A stretch of 59,217 nt of DNA, taken from positions 1-59,217 of the forward strand of contig NZ_LEKU01000015.1 of NCBI RefSeq assembly GCF_009932355.1, in the 5' to 3' direction. Position numbers and translations under genes: made by a program. The notes beneath the pieces are model-generated. The model was not told the origin of the DNA, made no database searches, and was given only the letters and a program-made list of their open reading frames with translations. Position 1 is the stretch's first letter. Each line of letters starts with the position of its first letter. The stretch is from Riemerella anatipestifer_E. GTDB lineage: Bacteria; Bacteroidota; Bacteroidia; Flavobacteriales; Weeksellaceae. This document shows positions 36,618 through 45,561 of the stretch, one piece after another.

Positions 36618-36642
36618 AATTATTTGAGCTAGCCAAATAATT
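36618..36642. promoter_or_regulatory. inverted repeat in leader copy 3
   Basis: AATTATTTG and CAAATAATT arms with a short centre that itself reads AGCTAGC. Equivalent to 2201-2225. Confidence 0.45.
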
Positions 36643-36701
36643 TTGCAATTTTTTTACACTTAGTTGTATGTTATTGATATGGTGTGTCATAAAAACTATG
36701 A

Positions 36702-36733
36702 CAAACATATTACCTTTTGCGGAAGTATGCAAG
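36702..36733 (-). promoter_or_regulatory. Bacteroidetes-type promoter of leader copy 3
   Basis: On the minus strand: CTTG (36730-36733), 20-nt spacer, TATGTTTG (36702-36709), the same spacing as in the other two copies. Confidence 0.65.
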
Positions 36734-36774
36734 TTTTTTTTGATAAATTAGAAACTCTAGGTGTTTTTAAAACT

Positions 36775-36810
36775 AAAAAAGGTCGTTTAAACTTGTTTTA
36801 AACGACCTTA
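36775..36810. terminator. intrinsic terminator of the rsmB-like gene
   Basis: GGTCGTTTAAA / TTTAAACGACC stem with a short loop and, on the minus strand, a run of six T after the stem. It lies 17 nt after the stop of the gene at 36824-38032. Confidence 0.85.
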
Positions 36811-36823
36811 TAATGCTTTACTG

Positions 36824-38032
36824 TTAATCTTCCAATCTTTCTATAAGAGCCATGTAGAAACCATCGTAGCCCTCGCTAGGGAGGAGGCTTTGGTCTTTGA
36901 TAAGTCTAAAGTTAGGGTTTGTAGCCAAGAATGTGTTTACCTGATTTTGGTTTTCTGATGGTAGGATAGAGCAGGTAGCATACACCATCTTACCTCCTTT
37001 TTTTAGGATTTTAGAATAATCTTGGAGGATTTGTTGCTGCTCTGTCTTTATTCTTTCTATAAAATCGGTATCTATTTTCCATTTAGAATCGGGGTTTCTT
37101 TTTAGAACGCCCAATCCAGAACAAGGTACATCTAGCAAGAGGCGGTCGGCTTTATCGTGTAGCCTTTTAATAACTTTGTTGTCCTCTATAAATCTAGTTT
37201 CTATGTTGTGAGCTCCCGCTCTTTTAGCTCGGCGTTTCAGCTCGGCAAGTTTCCACTCAAAAATATCTAAAGCAATAATTTGCCCTTTGTTTTTCATCAG
37301 GGCAGCGATGTGAAGTGTCTTGCCGCCTGCACCTGCACAAGCATCTACCACTCTCATACCTTCTTTAACCTCTAAGAAATGAGCAATTTTTTGAGACCCT
37401 GCATCTTGTACTTCAAACAATCCGTCTTTAAAAGCAGAGGTAAGGAAAACATTTTTCTTTTCCTTTAGCTCTATGGCTTCAGGGTAGTTTTTGAGGTTGT
37501 GGCATTCCACGCCCTCGTCGTTTAAGTCTGCTACCAACTCCTTTGGCGTTGTCTTGAGTGTGTTGGCTCTTAGTACAGTAGCTGCTTGTTGGTTAAGGGC
37601 TATCATTTCTTTTTCCCATGCTTCGCCAAGTTCTTTTTCTAGTGTTTCCGCGAGCCATTCAGGGATAGAATGTTCTATGGCTTTGGTAGGGACGGTATTT
37701 TTTTTCAGTTTGGTGATGATGTCGGCTATTTTAATTCCGTCAAATTCTTCAAACTTTTTATAATGCGTTTTGCTCCAAAGCAGATAAGCAAGGATAAGCC
37801 TATAGATATTGTTGGGCTTTACGCCTTCGCCCATATAGTATTCTAGGCGTTTTTTCCAACGGATAATGTTATAAAATATCTCTGAAACTACCGCTCTATC
37901 TTGGCTTCCCCATTTTTTGTTGGCTTTTAGCAGTCGTTCTATGACTTTGTCGGCGTATTTGTTTTTTTCAAAAAAGGTTTCTCTAAGTGCGTCGTGTATG
38001 CCAATAAGTAGGTTGCGGTGTATGAGTTGCAT
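36824..38032 (-). CDS. RsmB-type rRNA (cytosine-5-)-methyltransferase
   Basis: 402 aa. An N-terminal NusB-like helical domain is followed by a NOL1/NOP2/Sun catalytic domain. The SAM-binding motif is VVDACAGAGGKTLHIAALM (about residues 233-251). The two catalytic cysteines lie in LLDVPCSGLGVLKRNPDSKW and VYATCSILPSENQNQV. It is expected to make m5C in 16S rRNA, as RsmB does at C967; RsmB versus another m5C enzyme cannot be settled from sequence alone. It is transcribed alone, with a TACTTTTG element on the minus strand at 38111-38118. Confidence 0.88.
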   Translation of the reverse strand: MQLIHRNLLIGIHDALRETFFEKNKYADKVIERLLKANKKWGSQDRAVVSEIFYNIIRWKKRLEYYMGEGVKPNNIYRLILAYLLWSKTHYKKFEEFDGIKIADIITKLKKNTVPTKAIEHSIPEWLAETLEKELGEAWEKEMIALNQQAATVLRANTLKTTPKELVADLNDEGVECHNLKNYPEAIELKEKKNVFLTSAFKDGLFEVQDAGSQKIAHFLEVKEGMRVVDACAGAGGKTLHIAALMKNKGQIIALDIFEWKLAELKRRAKRAGAHNIETRFIEDNKVIKRLHDKADRLLLDVPCSGLGVLKRNPDSKWKIDTDFIERIKTEQQQILQDYSKILKKGGKMVYATCSILPSENQNQVNTFLATNPNFRLIKDQSLLPSEGYDGFYMALIERLED

Positions 38033-38110
38033 AAGTGTTTTATTGTTTTTAATTCTAAAATGAACGGAAGTAAGTTAATACTCATAATAAAGGTGTTGAC
38101 TTCTCCTCTG

Positions 38111-38118
38111 CAAAAGTA
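38111..38118 (-). promoter_or_regulatory. -7 element of the rsmB-like gene
   Basis: TACTTTTG on the minus strand matches TAnnTTTG, about 80 nt upstream of the start at 38032. Confidence 0.4.
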
Positions 38119-38149
38119 CTAAAATGAAACCATAACTCCATACAGAAAC

Positions 38150-38283
38150 GGATATTAAAGCGTAAAGGATAGAGGCGGTATCCTTTTTTGAGGAGGAACG
38201 ACGAGAAAAAGATAAAGCCGAAAGCCTGACCCGAGCGGTAGGGAATGCTTCGGCGAGGGATACGCCCTAATTATTGGGCACAA
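38150..38283 (+). other. GC-richer intergenic element with hairpins
   Basis: In the 319-nt gap between the rsmB-like and cca genes lies a GC-richer block that differs from its AT-rich surroundings. It starts with a GGATA/TATCC hairpin followed by six T (38168-38189), then GAGGAGGAACGACGAG, CCGAAAGCCTGACCCGAGCG and a CTTCGGCGAGGGATACGCCC end. It resembles a dispersed intergenic element I remember from Chryseobacterium-type genomes, but I cannot verify that here. No convincing gene. Confidence 0.35.
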
Positions 38284-38310
38284 AAGGGTGGGGGTTTGTT
38301 TTCTCTTTTT

Positions 38311-38318
38311 TATCTTTG
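38311..38318 (+). promoter_or_regulatory. -7 element of the cca-like gene
   Basis: TATCTTTG matches TAnnTTTG, 33 nt before the ATG at 38352. Confidence 0.5.
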
Positions 38319-38351
38319 CAGGGTTAAATAGCTAGTTGGTTCTTAGAATTC

Positions 38352-39782
38352 ATGGAAAAATATATCAATCTTAATCAGAATAGAAATCTTAAACTATTTA
38401 AAACTATCTCTAAAGTAGCGGAGGAGAGAGGGCAGACGGCGTACATTGTGGGAGGCTATGTGAGGGATTTGCTTATGAAACGACAAGTGCCTACGGATAT
38501 AGATTTTGTAACGGAGCAAAGTGGGATAGAGTTGGCACAAGCGGTAGCAAAGGAGCTGGATTCTAATCTGAAAGTATCGGTATTCAAGACCTATGGGACT
38601 GCTATGATAAAGTGGAAAGGGCTAGAATTGGAATTTGTAGGTGCGAGAAAAGAAAGCTATTCGGAAGATAGCCGAAAGCCTGCTGTGGAGCAAGGAAGCC
38701 TAGAAGATGACCAAAAACGCCGTGATTTTACCATCAATGCGATGGCAATCTCTTTAGGAAAGGAAGACTTTGGGCGTTTGGTGGATCCTTTTGGTGGAGT
38801 ACAAGATTTAGAGTCAAAAATTCTGAAAACCCCACTAGAGCCTCTGCAAACTTATTCTGATGATCCTCTTAGAATGATGAGAGCGATTAGATTTGCTTCT
38901 ACGCTTAATTTTAAGGTGGAACAAAATTCTCTAGATGCGATAAAACAGGAAGCGGACAGGATAAAAATCGTCTCAATGGAGCGTATTATGGTAGAGTTTA
39001 ATAAAATAATGCTTTCCGAAAAACCATCTATAGGCTTGAAGCTCTTAGACGATACGGGACTTTTAGAGAAGATTATCCCCGAACTTACCGCTCTTAAAGG
39101 TATAGAAGAAATAGAAGGACAAACGCATAAAGACAATTTTTACCATACACTAGAAGTAGTAGATAACATATCTAAACATACGGATAAACTTTGGTTACGA
39201 TGGTCGGCACTGTTGCACGATATAGGGAAAGCTCCTACCAAGAAATTTGTAGATGGTATTGGCTGGACATTCCACGGACACGAGTTTTTAGGTTCTAAAA
39301 TGGCTAAACCTCTTTTCCAGCGATTGAAGTTGCCTCTAGGGGCAGACTTAAAGTATGTGCAAAAGATGGTGAAACTTTCATCTAGACCTATTGCTCTAGT
39401 AACAGATGATACTTCTGATGCTGCTCTTAGACGCTTATTGTTTGATGCAGGGGAAGATTTGGAGGATTTATTCACACTATGTAAGGCTGATATTACTACT
39501 AAAAATGCCAAAAAGCAAGAACGCTTTAGAAAGAACTTTGAGTATGTTGCTCAAAAAATAAAAGAGGTGGAGGAGAAAGACCAAATAAGAAATTTTCAGC
39601 CGCCTATTTCTGGGGAGGAAATAATGGCTTTGTTTCAACTAAAACCAGGTAGAGAAATTGGGATTTTAAAGGAAAAAGTAAAAGAAGCAATTTTGGAAGG
39701 TGAAATTTCTAACACTCCCGAAGAAGCTAAAGATTTCGTGATAAAAGAAGCAGAAAAAATAGGATTGAAACCTTGTGTTTAA
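38352..39782 (+). CDS. CCA tRNA nucleotidyltransferase / poly(A)-polymerase family, HD domain
   Basis: 476 aa. The N-terminal nucleotidyltransferase domain has TAYIVGGYVRDLLMKRQVP and the catalytic DIDFVT (about residues 30-55), followed by RRDFTINAMAI. The tRNA-binding neck includes DDPLRMMRAIRFASTLNFKV. The C-terminal half has an HD phosphohydrolase domain (LRWSALLHDIGKAPTKKF and the HGHEFLGSKMA region). It adds or repairs the 3'-CCA end of tRNAs; HD-containing versions may also remove 2',3'-cyclic phosphates. It is a single gene with its own promoter and terminator. Confidence 0.92.
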   Translation: MEKYINLNQNRNLKLFKTISKVAEERGQTAYIVGGYVRDLLMKRQVPTDIDFVTEQSGIELAQAVAKELDSNLKVSVFKTYGTAMIKWKGLELEFVGARKESYSEDSRKPAVEQGSLEDDQKRRDFTINAMAISLGKEDFGRLVDPFGGVQDLESKILKTPLEPLQTYSDDPLRMMRAIRFASTLNFKVEQNSLDAIKQEADRIKIVSMERIMVEFNKIMLSEKPSIGLKLLDDTGLLEKIIPELTALKGIEEIEGQTHKDNFYHTLEVVDNISKHTDKLWLRWSALLHDIGKAPTKKFVDGIGWTFHGHEFLGSKMAKPLFQRLKLPLGADLKYVQKMVKLSSRPIALVTDDTSDAALRRLLFDAGEDLEDLFTLCKADITTKNAKKQERFRKNFEYVAQKIKEVEEKDQIRNFQPPISGEEIMALFQLKPGREIGILKEKVKEAILEGEISNTPEEAKDFVIKEAEKIGLKPCV

Positions 39783-39814
39783 AAAAATTATCACAGCATA
39801 ATAAAAATAAATAA

Positions 39815-39846
39815 TAAAAAAGCAGAGCCATTGGCTCTGCTTTTTT
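39815..39846. terminator. bidirectional intrinsic terminator
   Basis: Stem GCAGAGCCA / TGGCTCTGC flanked by A-run on the left and T-run on the right; it serves the cca-like gene and aconitase, which converge here. Confidence 0.92.
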
Positions 39847-39863
39847 ATTATACAGATTACAGA

Positions 39864-42131
39864 TTATTTTTGTTGTTGTTGCTTAATCAAGTTCAATGCA
39901 GAACCAGCTCTAAACCAACCTATTTGTCCATCATTGTAAGTGTGGTTAGCTAAGATAGTATCTTTAGATCCATCTGTGTGTACTAACTCAATAGTAACAG
40001 GCTTACCTGGAGCAAATTCAGCTAAATCTACAAAGTTGAAAGTATCTCCTTCTTTGATTTTGTCATAATCAGCTTCGTTTGCAAAAGTAAGAGCTAACAT
40101 ACCTTGTTTTTTAAGGTTAGTTTCGTGGATACGAGCGAAAGATTTTACTAAAACCGCCATAGCTCCTAAATGTCTAGGTTGCATTGCAGCGTGCTCACGA
40201 GAAGAACCTTCGCCATAGTTGTTATCCCCAACGATAACCGTTTTGATACCAGCCGCTTTGTAAGCTCTCGCTGATGCAGGAACTTCCATATACTCACCAG
40301 TAAGTTCGTTTTTAACCTTGTTGGTTTCCATATTGAATGCGTTTACAGCACCAATAAGGGTATTGTTAGCGATATTATCTAGGTGTCCTCTATATTTTAA
40401 CCAAGGTCCAGCCATAGAAATGTGGTCTGTAGTACACTTACCAAAGGCTTTAATTAACAGTTTAGCTCCCATTACATTTTCTCCGTTCCAAGCAGGGAAA
40501 GCGTCTAGTAATTGTAGTCTGTCAGACTCTGGAGCTACTTTTACTTGAACTTGAGAACCGTCTTCAGCTGGAGCAATATAGCCTGCGTCTTCAACATCAA
40601 ATCCTCTTGGAGGAAGTTCAAACCCTTGAGGTTCGTCTAATAAAACTTCTTCTCCGTTTTGGTTAGTTAATTTGTCTTTTCTAGGGTCAAAAGTTAAATC
40701 TCCTGCAATAGCTAACGCCGTTACTAATTCTGGAGAAGCTACGAAAGCATAAGTGTTAGGGTTACCATCTGCTCTCTTAGAGAAGTTTCTGTTGAATGAG
40801 TGTACAATCGTATTTTTTTCTTGTTTCTCAGCACCTTCTCTAGCCCATTGTCCGATACAAGGTCCGCAAGCATTAGCAAATACTTTACCTCCGATTTTAT
40901 CAAAAGTATCTAAATAGCCATCTCTTTCTACAGTAAATCTTACTTGTTCAGAACCTGGAGTGATGGTGTATTCGGCAGCTACTTTTAAGTTTTTCTCTTG
41001 AGCTTGTTTCGCTACGGAAGCAGCACGAGAAATATCTTCGTAAGAAGAGTTAGTACAAGAGCCAATTAACCCTACTTCAACCTTAGTAGGCCAACCGTTT
41101 TTCTCTGCTTCCTCTTTCATTTTTGAAATAGGTGTTGCAATATCTGGAGAGAAAGGTCCGTTTAAGTGTGGTTCTAATTCAGAAAGGTTGATTTCAATAA
41201 CTTGGTCGTAATATTTTTCAGGATTAGCGTAAACCTCTTCATCTGCACGAAGTACATTTTTGATAGCATCGGCAGCCTCGGCTAAATCTGCTCTACCTGT
41301 AGAACGAAGATACTCGCCCATATTATTATCGTAAGCAAATATAGAAGTAGTAGCACCTATCTCTGCACCCATATTACAGATAGTACCTTTACCTGTACAA
41401 GATAAAGCTTCTGCACCTTCGCCAAAGTATTCTACAATGGCACCTGTACCTCCTTTTACAGTAAGGATACCTGCTACTTTTAGGATAACATCTTTAGCAG
41501 AAGTCCAACCATTAAGTTTACCTGTAAGTTTGATACCAATCATTTTTGGGAATTTTAGTTCCCACGGCATTCCTGCCATTACATCTACAGCATCAGCACC
41601 ACCTACACCTATGGCTACCATACCCAAACCACCAGCATTAGGCGTGTGAGAGTCAGTACCAATCATCATACCACCAGGGAATGCATAGTTTTCTAACACT
41701 ACTTGGTGGATAATCCCAGCTCCCGGCTTCCAGAATCCAATACCATATTTGTTAGATACCGATTGAAGGAATTGATAAACTTCGTTATTTTTATTTTCAG
41801 CTTCTTGTAAATCTTTATCTGCTCCTACACGAGCCTGTATAAGGTGGTCTGCGTGTACTGTAGAAGGTACAGCTACTTTAGCCTTACCTGCTTGCATAAA
41901 CTGTAAAAGAGCCATCTGTGCTGTAGCATCTTGCATTGCTACTCTATCTGGAGCAAAATCTACATAAGATTCTCCTCTCTTGAACGCTTCTGGTTTCTGT
42001 TCAGAAAAAAGGTGAGCACAAAGGATTTTTTCAGAATAGGTAAGAGGTCTTCCCATAAACTCTCTCGCAGCGTTTACTCTATTTTCAAAATCAGAGTAAA
42101 CTTTCTTAATCATATCAAAATCAAAAGTCAT
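39864..42131 (-). CDS. aconitate hydratase
   Basis: 755 aa, the size of the mitochondrial-type aconitase found in Bacteroidetes. The three 4Fe-4S cysteines are visible in GLIGSCTNSSYEDI (one) and FANACGPCIGQWA (two). Other active-site segments are GTDSHTPNAGGLGM, HSFNRNFSKRADGNP, and the swivelling-domain DNNYGEGSSREHAA. It isomerises citrate to isocitrate in the TCA cycle. A short Q-rich tail (QQQQK) ends the protein. A TATTTTTG element at 42174-42181 on the minus strand is a plausible promoter. Confidence 0.95.
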   Translation of the reverse strand: MTFDFDMIKKVYSDFENRVNAAREFMGRPLTYSEKILCAHLFSEQKPEAFKRGESYVDFAPDRVAMQDATAQMALLQFMQAGKAKVAVPSTVHADHLIQARVGADKDLQEAENKNNEVYQFLQSVSNKYGIGFWKPGAGIIHQVVLENYAFPGGMMIGTDSHTPNAGGLGMVAIGVGGADAVDVMAGMPWELKFPKMIGIKLTGKLNGWTSAKDVILKVAGILTVKGGTGAIVEYFGEGAEALSCTGKGTICNMGAEIGATTSIFAYDNNMGEYLRSTGRADLAEAADAIKNVLRADEEVYANPEKYYDQVIEINLSELEPHLNGPFSPDIATPISKMKEEAEKNGWPTKVEVGLIGSCTNSSYEDISRAASVAKQAQEKNLKVAAEYTITPGSEQVRFTVERDGYLDTFDKIGGKVFANACGPCIGQWAREGAEKQEKNTIVHSFNRNFSKRADGNPNTYAFVASPELVTALAIAGDLTFDPRKDKLTNQNGEEVLLDEPQGFELPPRGFDVEDAGYIAPAEDGSQVQVKVAPESDRLQLLDAFPAWNGENVMGAKLLIKAFGKCTTDHISMAGPWLKYRGHLDNIANNTLIGAVNAFNMETNKVKNELTGEYMEVPASARAYKAAGIKTVIVGDNNYGEGSSREHAAMQPRHLGAMAVLVKSFARIHETNLKKQGMLALTFANEADYDKIKEGDTFNFVDLAEFAPGKPVTIELVHTDGSKDTILANHTYNDGQIGWFRAGSALNLIKQQQQK

Positions 42132-42173
42132 ATTATAAATGGTTTGTTTTCCGTATTAAAAATTTAATATCCA

Positions 42174-42181
42174 CAAAAATA
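42174..42181 (-). promoter_or_regulatory. -7 element of aconitase
   Basis: TATTTTTG on the minus strand matches TAnnTTTG, 43 nt before the start at 42131. Confidence 0.4.
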
Positions 42182-42268
42182 CAAATTTTATACGGAATAG
42201 TGGTTTTAATGAGTTTAGATTGATTATAAATAAGGGTAATAGATGTGTGAAAAATGAGTTTTCAAAAA

Positions 42269-43744
42269 TTATCGTTTCAATTTTTTTAATAGAGGAGCAA
42301 TGAGTTGTTGGGTTGGATAAATTTTGAGCATATAGTTACCTAAAAGAATAATACTAAGTGCAAGTGCAGGACGATAAATAAAGTCCATTATTGCCCAAGG
42401 TGAAGCAGGTAGATTGTATGTCAGTAGTATTGTTCCACCACATAATAAAGACATATATAGCATCTTTAAAGAAAGTGGAAATACCCCAAAATATATTCGG
42501 TTGAATATAATTTTAATAATGTTAAAAGTGGTGAGAGAAATAGCGGTTGCTAAGGCTATTCCCATAATTCCTAAGTCGGTATAGCGTAAAAATACGAGAT
42601 TAAGTCCTACTGTAGCAAATGCTAAAAATAGCATAACTACTATATTGAACTTGAAGTATTTAGACATGGAAATGATATGCCCATTGAAACCTGTAGCTAA
42701 ATCAAAAAGAATAGCAGGACCTAGTATCCATAGTAGGTATTGGTGGTCTAATAGTTCGTTTCCGTTTTTAATCATCTGTCCTAAAAATGGAAATCCAGCT
42801 AAAAGACAAGTGTAAAGAATAATCCCTATACAGAAAAGGTTAAGAGAAGTTTTTTGATGAGAGGCTTGGAGTTTAGCCATGTCGTTTTCTTCAAAACATT
42901 GGTTTATCAGTGGAGCGTAGATGGTGTAAAGCCCCATAGCAGGTACGGCAATGAGTTGTAAGATAGAATAAATGTTGGAGTAAACACCATTTAGGGTAAA
43001 GTTGAGAAATTCGCTTATCATTACATTGTCTATCTTGATAGCAATATAGTTACCAATGTTTCCTAAAAAGCCATAAAAACTGTACTCTAAAAATTTTTTC
43101 CAAGTATTATTAGTCCTAAAAAACTGTGTGGAAAAATCCCATTTAAACCCAGTTAATTTTTTATTATACCAAAAATATCCAGCTAGAGACAATACAAATA
43201 TTCCTAGAAAAAAAGCTAAAGCACCGTATTCTGGAATTCCTAGAAAGAAAAACAACGAAAATGCTCCTATATTAGCGATTTTAGGGAATAAGTTTTCGAA
43301 AATGTTAGGTATTGCTATTCTTTTGTAATTTGAAATGTATTTGTTGAGGACTGAGGAAATGGAAAGTAGAAAAAGTAATGGTAATATGAGGTATTTCATA
43401 TTCCAAAACTGAGTTTCTTTAAGACTAGGAAATAAGAAACAAGCTAGAAAGAATGCTCCAGAAAATACTATAAAATTAAAAACTACAGCTAGCAGAGAGA
43501 GAGAGAGCATGCTTTGGTTGAGCCCTTGTTTTTCTGCGGAAAAAAAGAATTTAACATTAGAAAAAGAAATTCCAAAGACAACGATTGGTAGAAAAGTTTC
43601 CGCCATAGGCAGAATGTATCTCAGTTTTCCATAAAACTCATAATCGTGAGGGAATAGGAATACAGAAGATAGAGTGCCTATTAAAAAGCCTAAGTAGCCT
43701 ATTATAGAGTACTTTATACCTTGTCTTGCAATAACATTCATCAA
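42269..43744 (-). CDS. polysaccharide flippase (MOP/Wzx-like) membrane protein
   Basis: 491 aa with 12 to 14 predicted membrane helices spread over the whole length. It has the layout of the polysaccharide transporter branch of the MOP superfamily: IGYLGFLIGTLSSVFLFP at the start, and FYGFLGNIGNYIAIKIDNVM with a conserved basic/acidic helix near residue 230. These proteins move lipid-linked oligosaccharides across the inner membrane. No glycosyltransferase genes adjoin it, so the substrate is unknown. A TAATTTTG element at 43760-43767 on the minus strand may be its promoter. Confidence 0.82.
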   Translation of the reverse strand: MMNVIARQGIKYSIIGYLGFLIGTLSSVFLFPHDYEFYGKLRYILPMAETFLPIVVFGISFSNVKFFFSAEKQGLNQSMLSLSLLAVVFNFIVFSGAFFLACFLFPSLKETQFWNMKYLILPLLFLLSISSVLNKYISNYKRIAIPNIFENLFPKIANIGAFSLFFFLGIPEYGALAFFLGIFVLSLAGYFWYNKKLTGFKWDFSTQFFRTNNTWKKFLEYSFYGFLGNIGNYIAIKIDNVMISEFLNFTLNGVYSNIYSILQLIAVPAMGLYTIYAPLINQCFEENDMAKLQASHQKTSLNLFCIGIILYTCLLAGFPFLGQMIKNGNELLDHQYLLWILGPAILFDLATGFNGHIISMSKYFKFNIVVMLFLAFATVGLNLVFLRYTDLGIMGIALATAISLTTFNIIKIIFNRIYFGVFPLSLKMLYMSLLCGGTILLTYNLPASPWAIMDFIYRPALALSIILLGNYMLKIYPTQQLIAPLLKKLKR

Positions 43745-43759
43745 TCAAACAATGAGCTG

Positions 43760-43767
43760 CAAAATTA
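43760..43767 (-). promoter_or_regulatory. -7 element of the flippase gene
   Basis: TAATTTTG on the minus strand matches TAnnTTTG, 16 nt before the start at 43744. Confidence 0.4.
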
Positions 43768-43834
43768 ACAAAATAATTAACACTTGTTTTAAAATTCTTA
43801 ACCTATGTTAATAGAGTTTATAGTTGCAAGAAGC

Positions 43835-43842
43835 TATCTTTG
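43835..43842 (+). promoter_or_regulatory. -7 element of the NADPH-dependent reductase gene
   Basis: TATCTTTG matches TAnnTTTG, 20 nt before the ATG at 43863. Confidence 0.45.
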
Positions 43843-43862
43843 CCGTAAAATTATTTAAAACA

Positions 43863-44357
43863 ATGAAATATATAAGTATAGCAGGAAGTAATAGTAGTGT
43901 GTCTATTAATCAGAAGTTGATTGGATATCTTTCGCAAGAATTGGGTTTTAACGAACTTTTTCTTACGCAATATGAAATCCCTATGTATGGTATAGACGAA
44001 GAACAAAAGGGCTTCCCGAAAGATGTGGAGATGTTGTATAATTTAATATTTGAATCCGAGGTAGTTATGATTTCTGTAGCGGAACACAATGGTAATCTAA
44101 CAGCATTTTTCAAAAATATTATAGACTGGCTCTCTCGCTATAAAAGAAGTTTTTTGGAAAATAAAAAAGTGGTGCTCCTAAGTTCCTCTCCTGGGAAAAT
44201 GGGAGGCAAATCCGCTCTAGAAGTAGCAAAAAATATGTTACCTCGTTTTGGAGGGGAAATAATCTATGCTAAAAATATTGCTAATTTTAACGGTGATTTT
44301 TTAAATGAGGAATTTAGAGAATTGGTGCAAGATATTAGAAGTGTTTTGTTGTGGTGA
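43863..44357 (+). CDS. NADPH-dependent FMN reductase family protein
   Basis: 164 aa from the ATG at 43863 (MKYISIAGSNSSVSINQKL); an upstream TTG at 43824 overlaps the promoter element. It has a flavodoxin-like fold, with the FMN phosphate loop GSNSSVSIN (residues 8-16) and the flavin-contacting VAEHNGNLTAFFKNIIDWLS (about 80-99), as in the NADPH-dependent FMN reductase/azoreductase family. It probably reduces quinones, azo compounds or flavins in the cytoplasm. It is the last ordinary chromosomal gene before the cassette array. Confidence 0.85.
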   Translation: MKYISIAGSNSSVSINQKLIGYLSQELGFNELFLTQYEIPMYGIDEEQKGFPKDVEMLYNLIFESEVVMISVAEHNGNLTAFFKNIIDWLSRYKRSFLENKKVVLLSSSPGKMGGKSALEVAKNMLPRFGGEIIYAKNIANFNGDFLNEEFRELVQDIRSVLLW

Positions 44358-44561
44358 AAAAAAATATTTTGACCTCTAAATAATTATGCGTATTAGATGT
44401 TTGTTTTTTCTCTTATGATTATGGTTTGTTTATAAAGATAATAGAAAATACGCAATAATGTTTTTTTATTTATGTGTTTAGTTATCAATATTTTAATTGA
44501 TTTCTTTTTAAGAAATTAATTAAATATTTTTCTGATTGGAAATATTTCGTATATTTGTGTG
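44358..44561 (+). promoter_or_regulatory. non-cassette DNA left of the array with attI-like junction and promoter element
   Basis: About 200 nt of very AT-rich sequence between the reductase gene and the first cassette. A TATATTTG element (44550-44557, TAnnTTTG) with a TTTT 19 nt upstream in place of the -33 TTTG points into the array. The G of the crossover GTT is at 44561. No attC-like hairpin lies to the left, so this is the array's proximal edge and may be an attI or a secondary integration site. No integrase gene is found in the DNA to its left. Confidence 0.55.
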
Positions 44562-44628
44562 TTATGCGGCAGCTTAAAAGACGACACCAAACCAAAAAAA
44601 ATCACCTTGACAACCACCCGACTTTGAA

Positions 44629-45429
44629 CTACGAAGGATGAAATTTTTCAGGGACAACTTCCAGCATTTCCAAAAAACAGTTTACCCATTGACTTGGAGA
44701 CAAACAAACAATTTGAGCATTAAGGTTTAAACCGAATTTTTCCGAAATTGACCTGACCTGACTTTTCCTGAAAATCGACTTTAAAGCTGTTTTTACAGAT
44801 AAATCAGGTTTCTCTAACAGACAGGAAATAAATGCTAAGTATTTGGCTTTAAACTTAAAATCAAAAAATAAGTGTTTTCTTTTAATGTTTAACAGGGCTG
44901 ATTTGACAGTTGGCGGTGGCAAGAAACTTTCAGGACCTACCTCATAGACAAGTTTCAAATCAAAAAAAGTATGATAGAAAACGGTATATGGATTGTAAAG
45001 CTTCCTCGAAAATAACTTTTGTGTAGGTTCTAACTGAAGGATAATGGAACCTCCCAGAAAATTTCCAAGACTCTCAAACATCAGGATTTTGAAAATATCG
45101 GAAGTAATGCCATAAGGAATATTTGACACCACTTTGAAAGGAAATTTCGGAACTGCAAAATTCCTAAAATCACAACCGACAACTTGAACATTTCGGGCAT
45201 CAGAAAATAATTTTCGTAAATGTTCAACCAAAGCTGTGTCGTTTTCAATAGCAACAACATTGTTGGCGATTTTTAATAAATGAACAGTAAGAAACCCCTT
45301 GCCTGCCCCAATATCTAAAACCGTATCCTGATTACTTATATTTGCTTGTCTTATTGCATCTTTTATTAGCACTTTATCAATAGTAAAGTGCTGACCCGTA
45401 AAACGAACGGGCAATTTCTTTTTTGTCAT
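44629..45429 (-). CDS. erm(F): 23S rRNA adenine N6-dimethyltransferase Erm(F)
   Basis: 266 aa, full length, recognised as the Bacteroidetes Erm(F) type. The SAM site is TVLDIGAGKGFLTVHLL (about residues 36-52) and the catalytic NIPY is at about 103-106 (VVSNIPYG). It dimethylates A2058 of 23S rRNA and gives resistance to macrolides, lincosamides and streptogramin B. It is transcribed against the direction of the other cassettes, from a region that includes a TAAATTTG element on the minus strand (45503-45510). In Bacteroides the gene is known from transposons; here it is inside a cassette with an attC-like site. Confidence 0.95.
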   Translation of the reverse strand: MTKKKLPVRFTGQHFTIDKVLIKDAIRQANISNQDTVLDIGAGKGFLTVHLLKIANNVVAIENDTALVEHLRKLFSDARNVQVVGCDFRNFAVPKFPFKVVSNIPYGITSDIFKILMFESLGNFLGGSIILQLEPTQKLFSRKLYNPYTVFYHTFFDLKLVYEVGPESFLPPPTVKSALLNIKRKHLFFDFKFKAKYLAFISCLLEKPDLSVKTALKSIFRKSQVRSISEKFGLNLNAQIVCLSPSQWVNCFLEMLEVVPEKFHPS

Positions 45430-45502
45430 TAGTAACTTCTTACAGGTGAATACTTGAATTCAAATCACAATTCATAATTCAAAAATTGAAATTGCTTGAC
45501 TG

Positions 45503-45510
45503 CAAATTTA
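45503..45510 (-). promoter_or_regulatory. -7 element of erm(F)
   Basis: TAAATTTG on the minus strand, 74 nt before the erm(F) start. TTTG lies 14 nt further upstream (45525-45528), shorter than the usual 19-21. Confidence 0.45.
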
Positions 45511-45561
45511 GTAACTTTGCTTGACAAATTAACGAGAAAGAAGAGAAAATGAAAGCCGACC

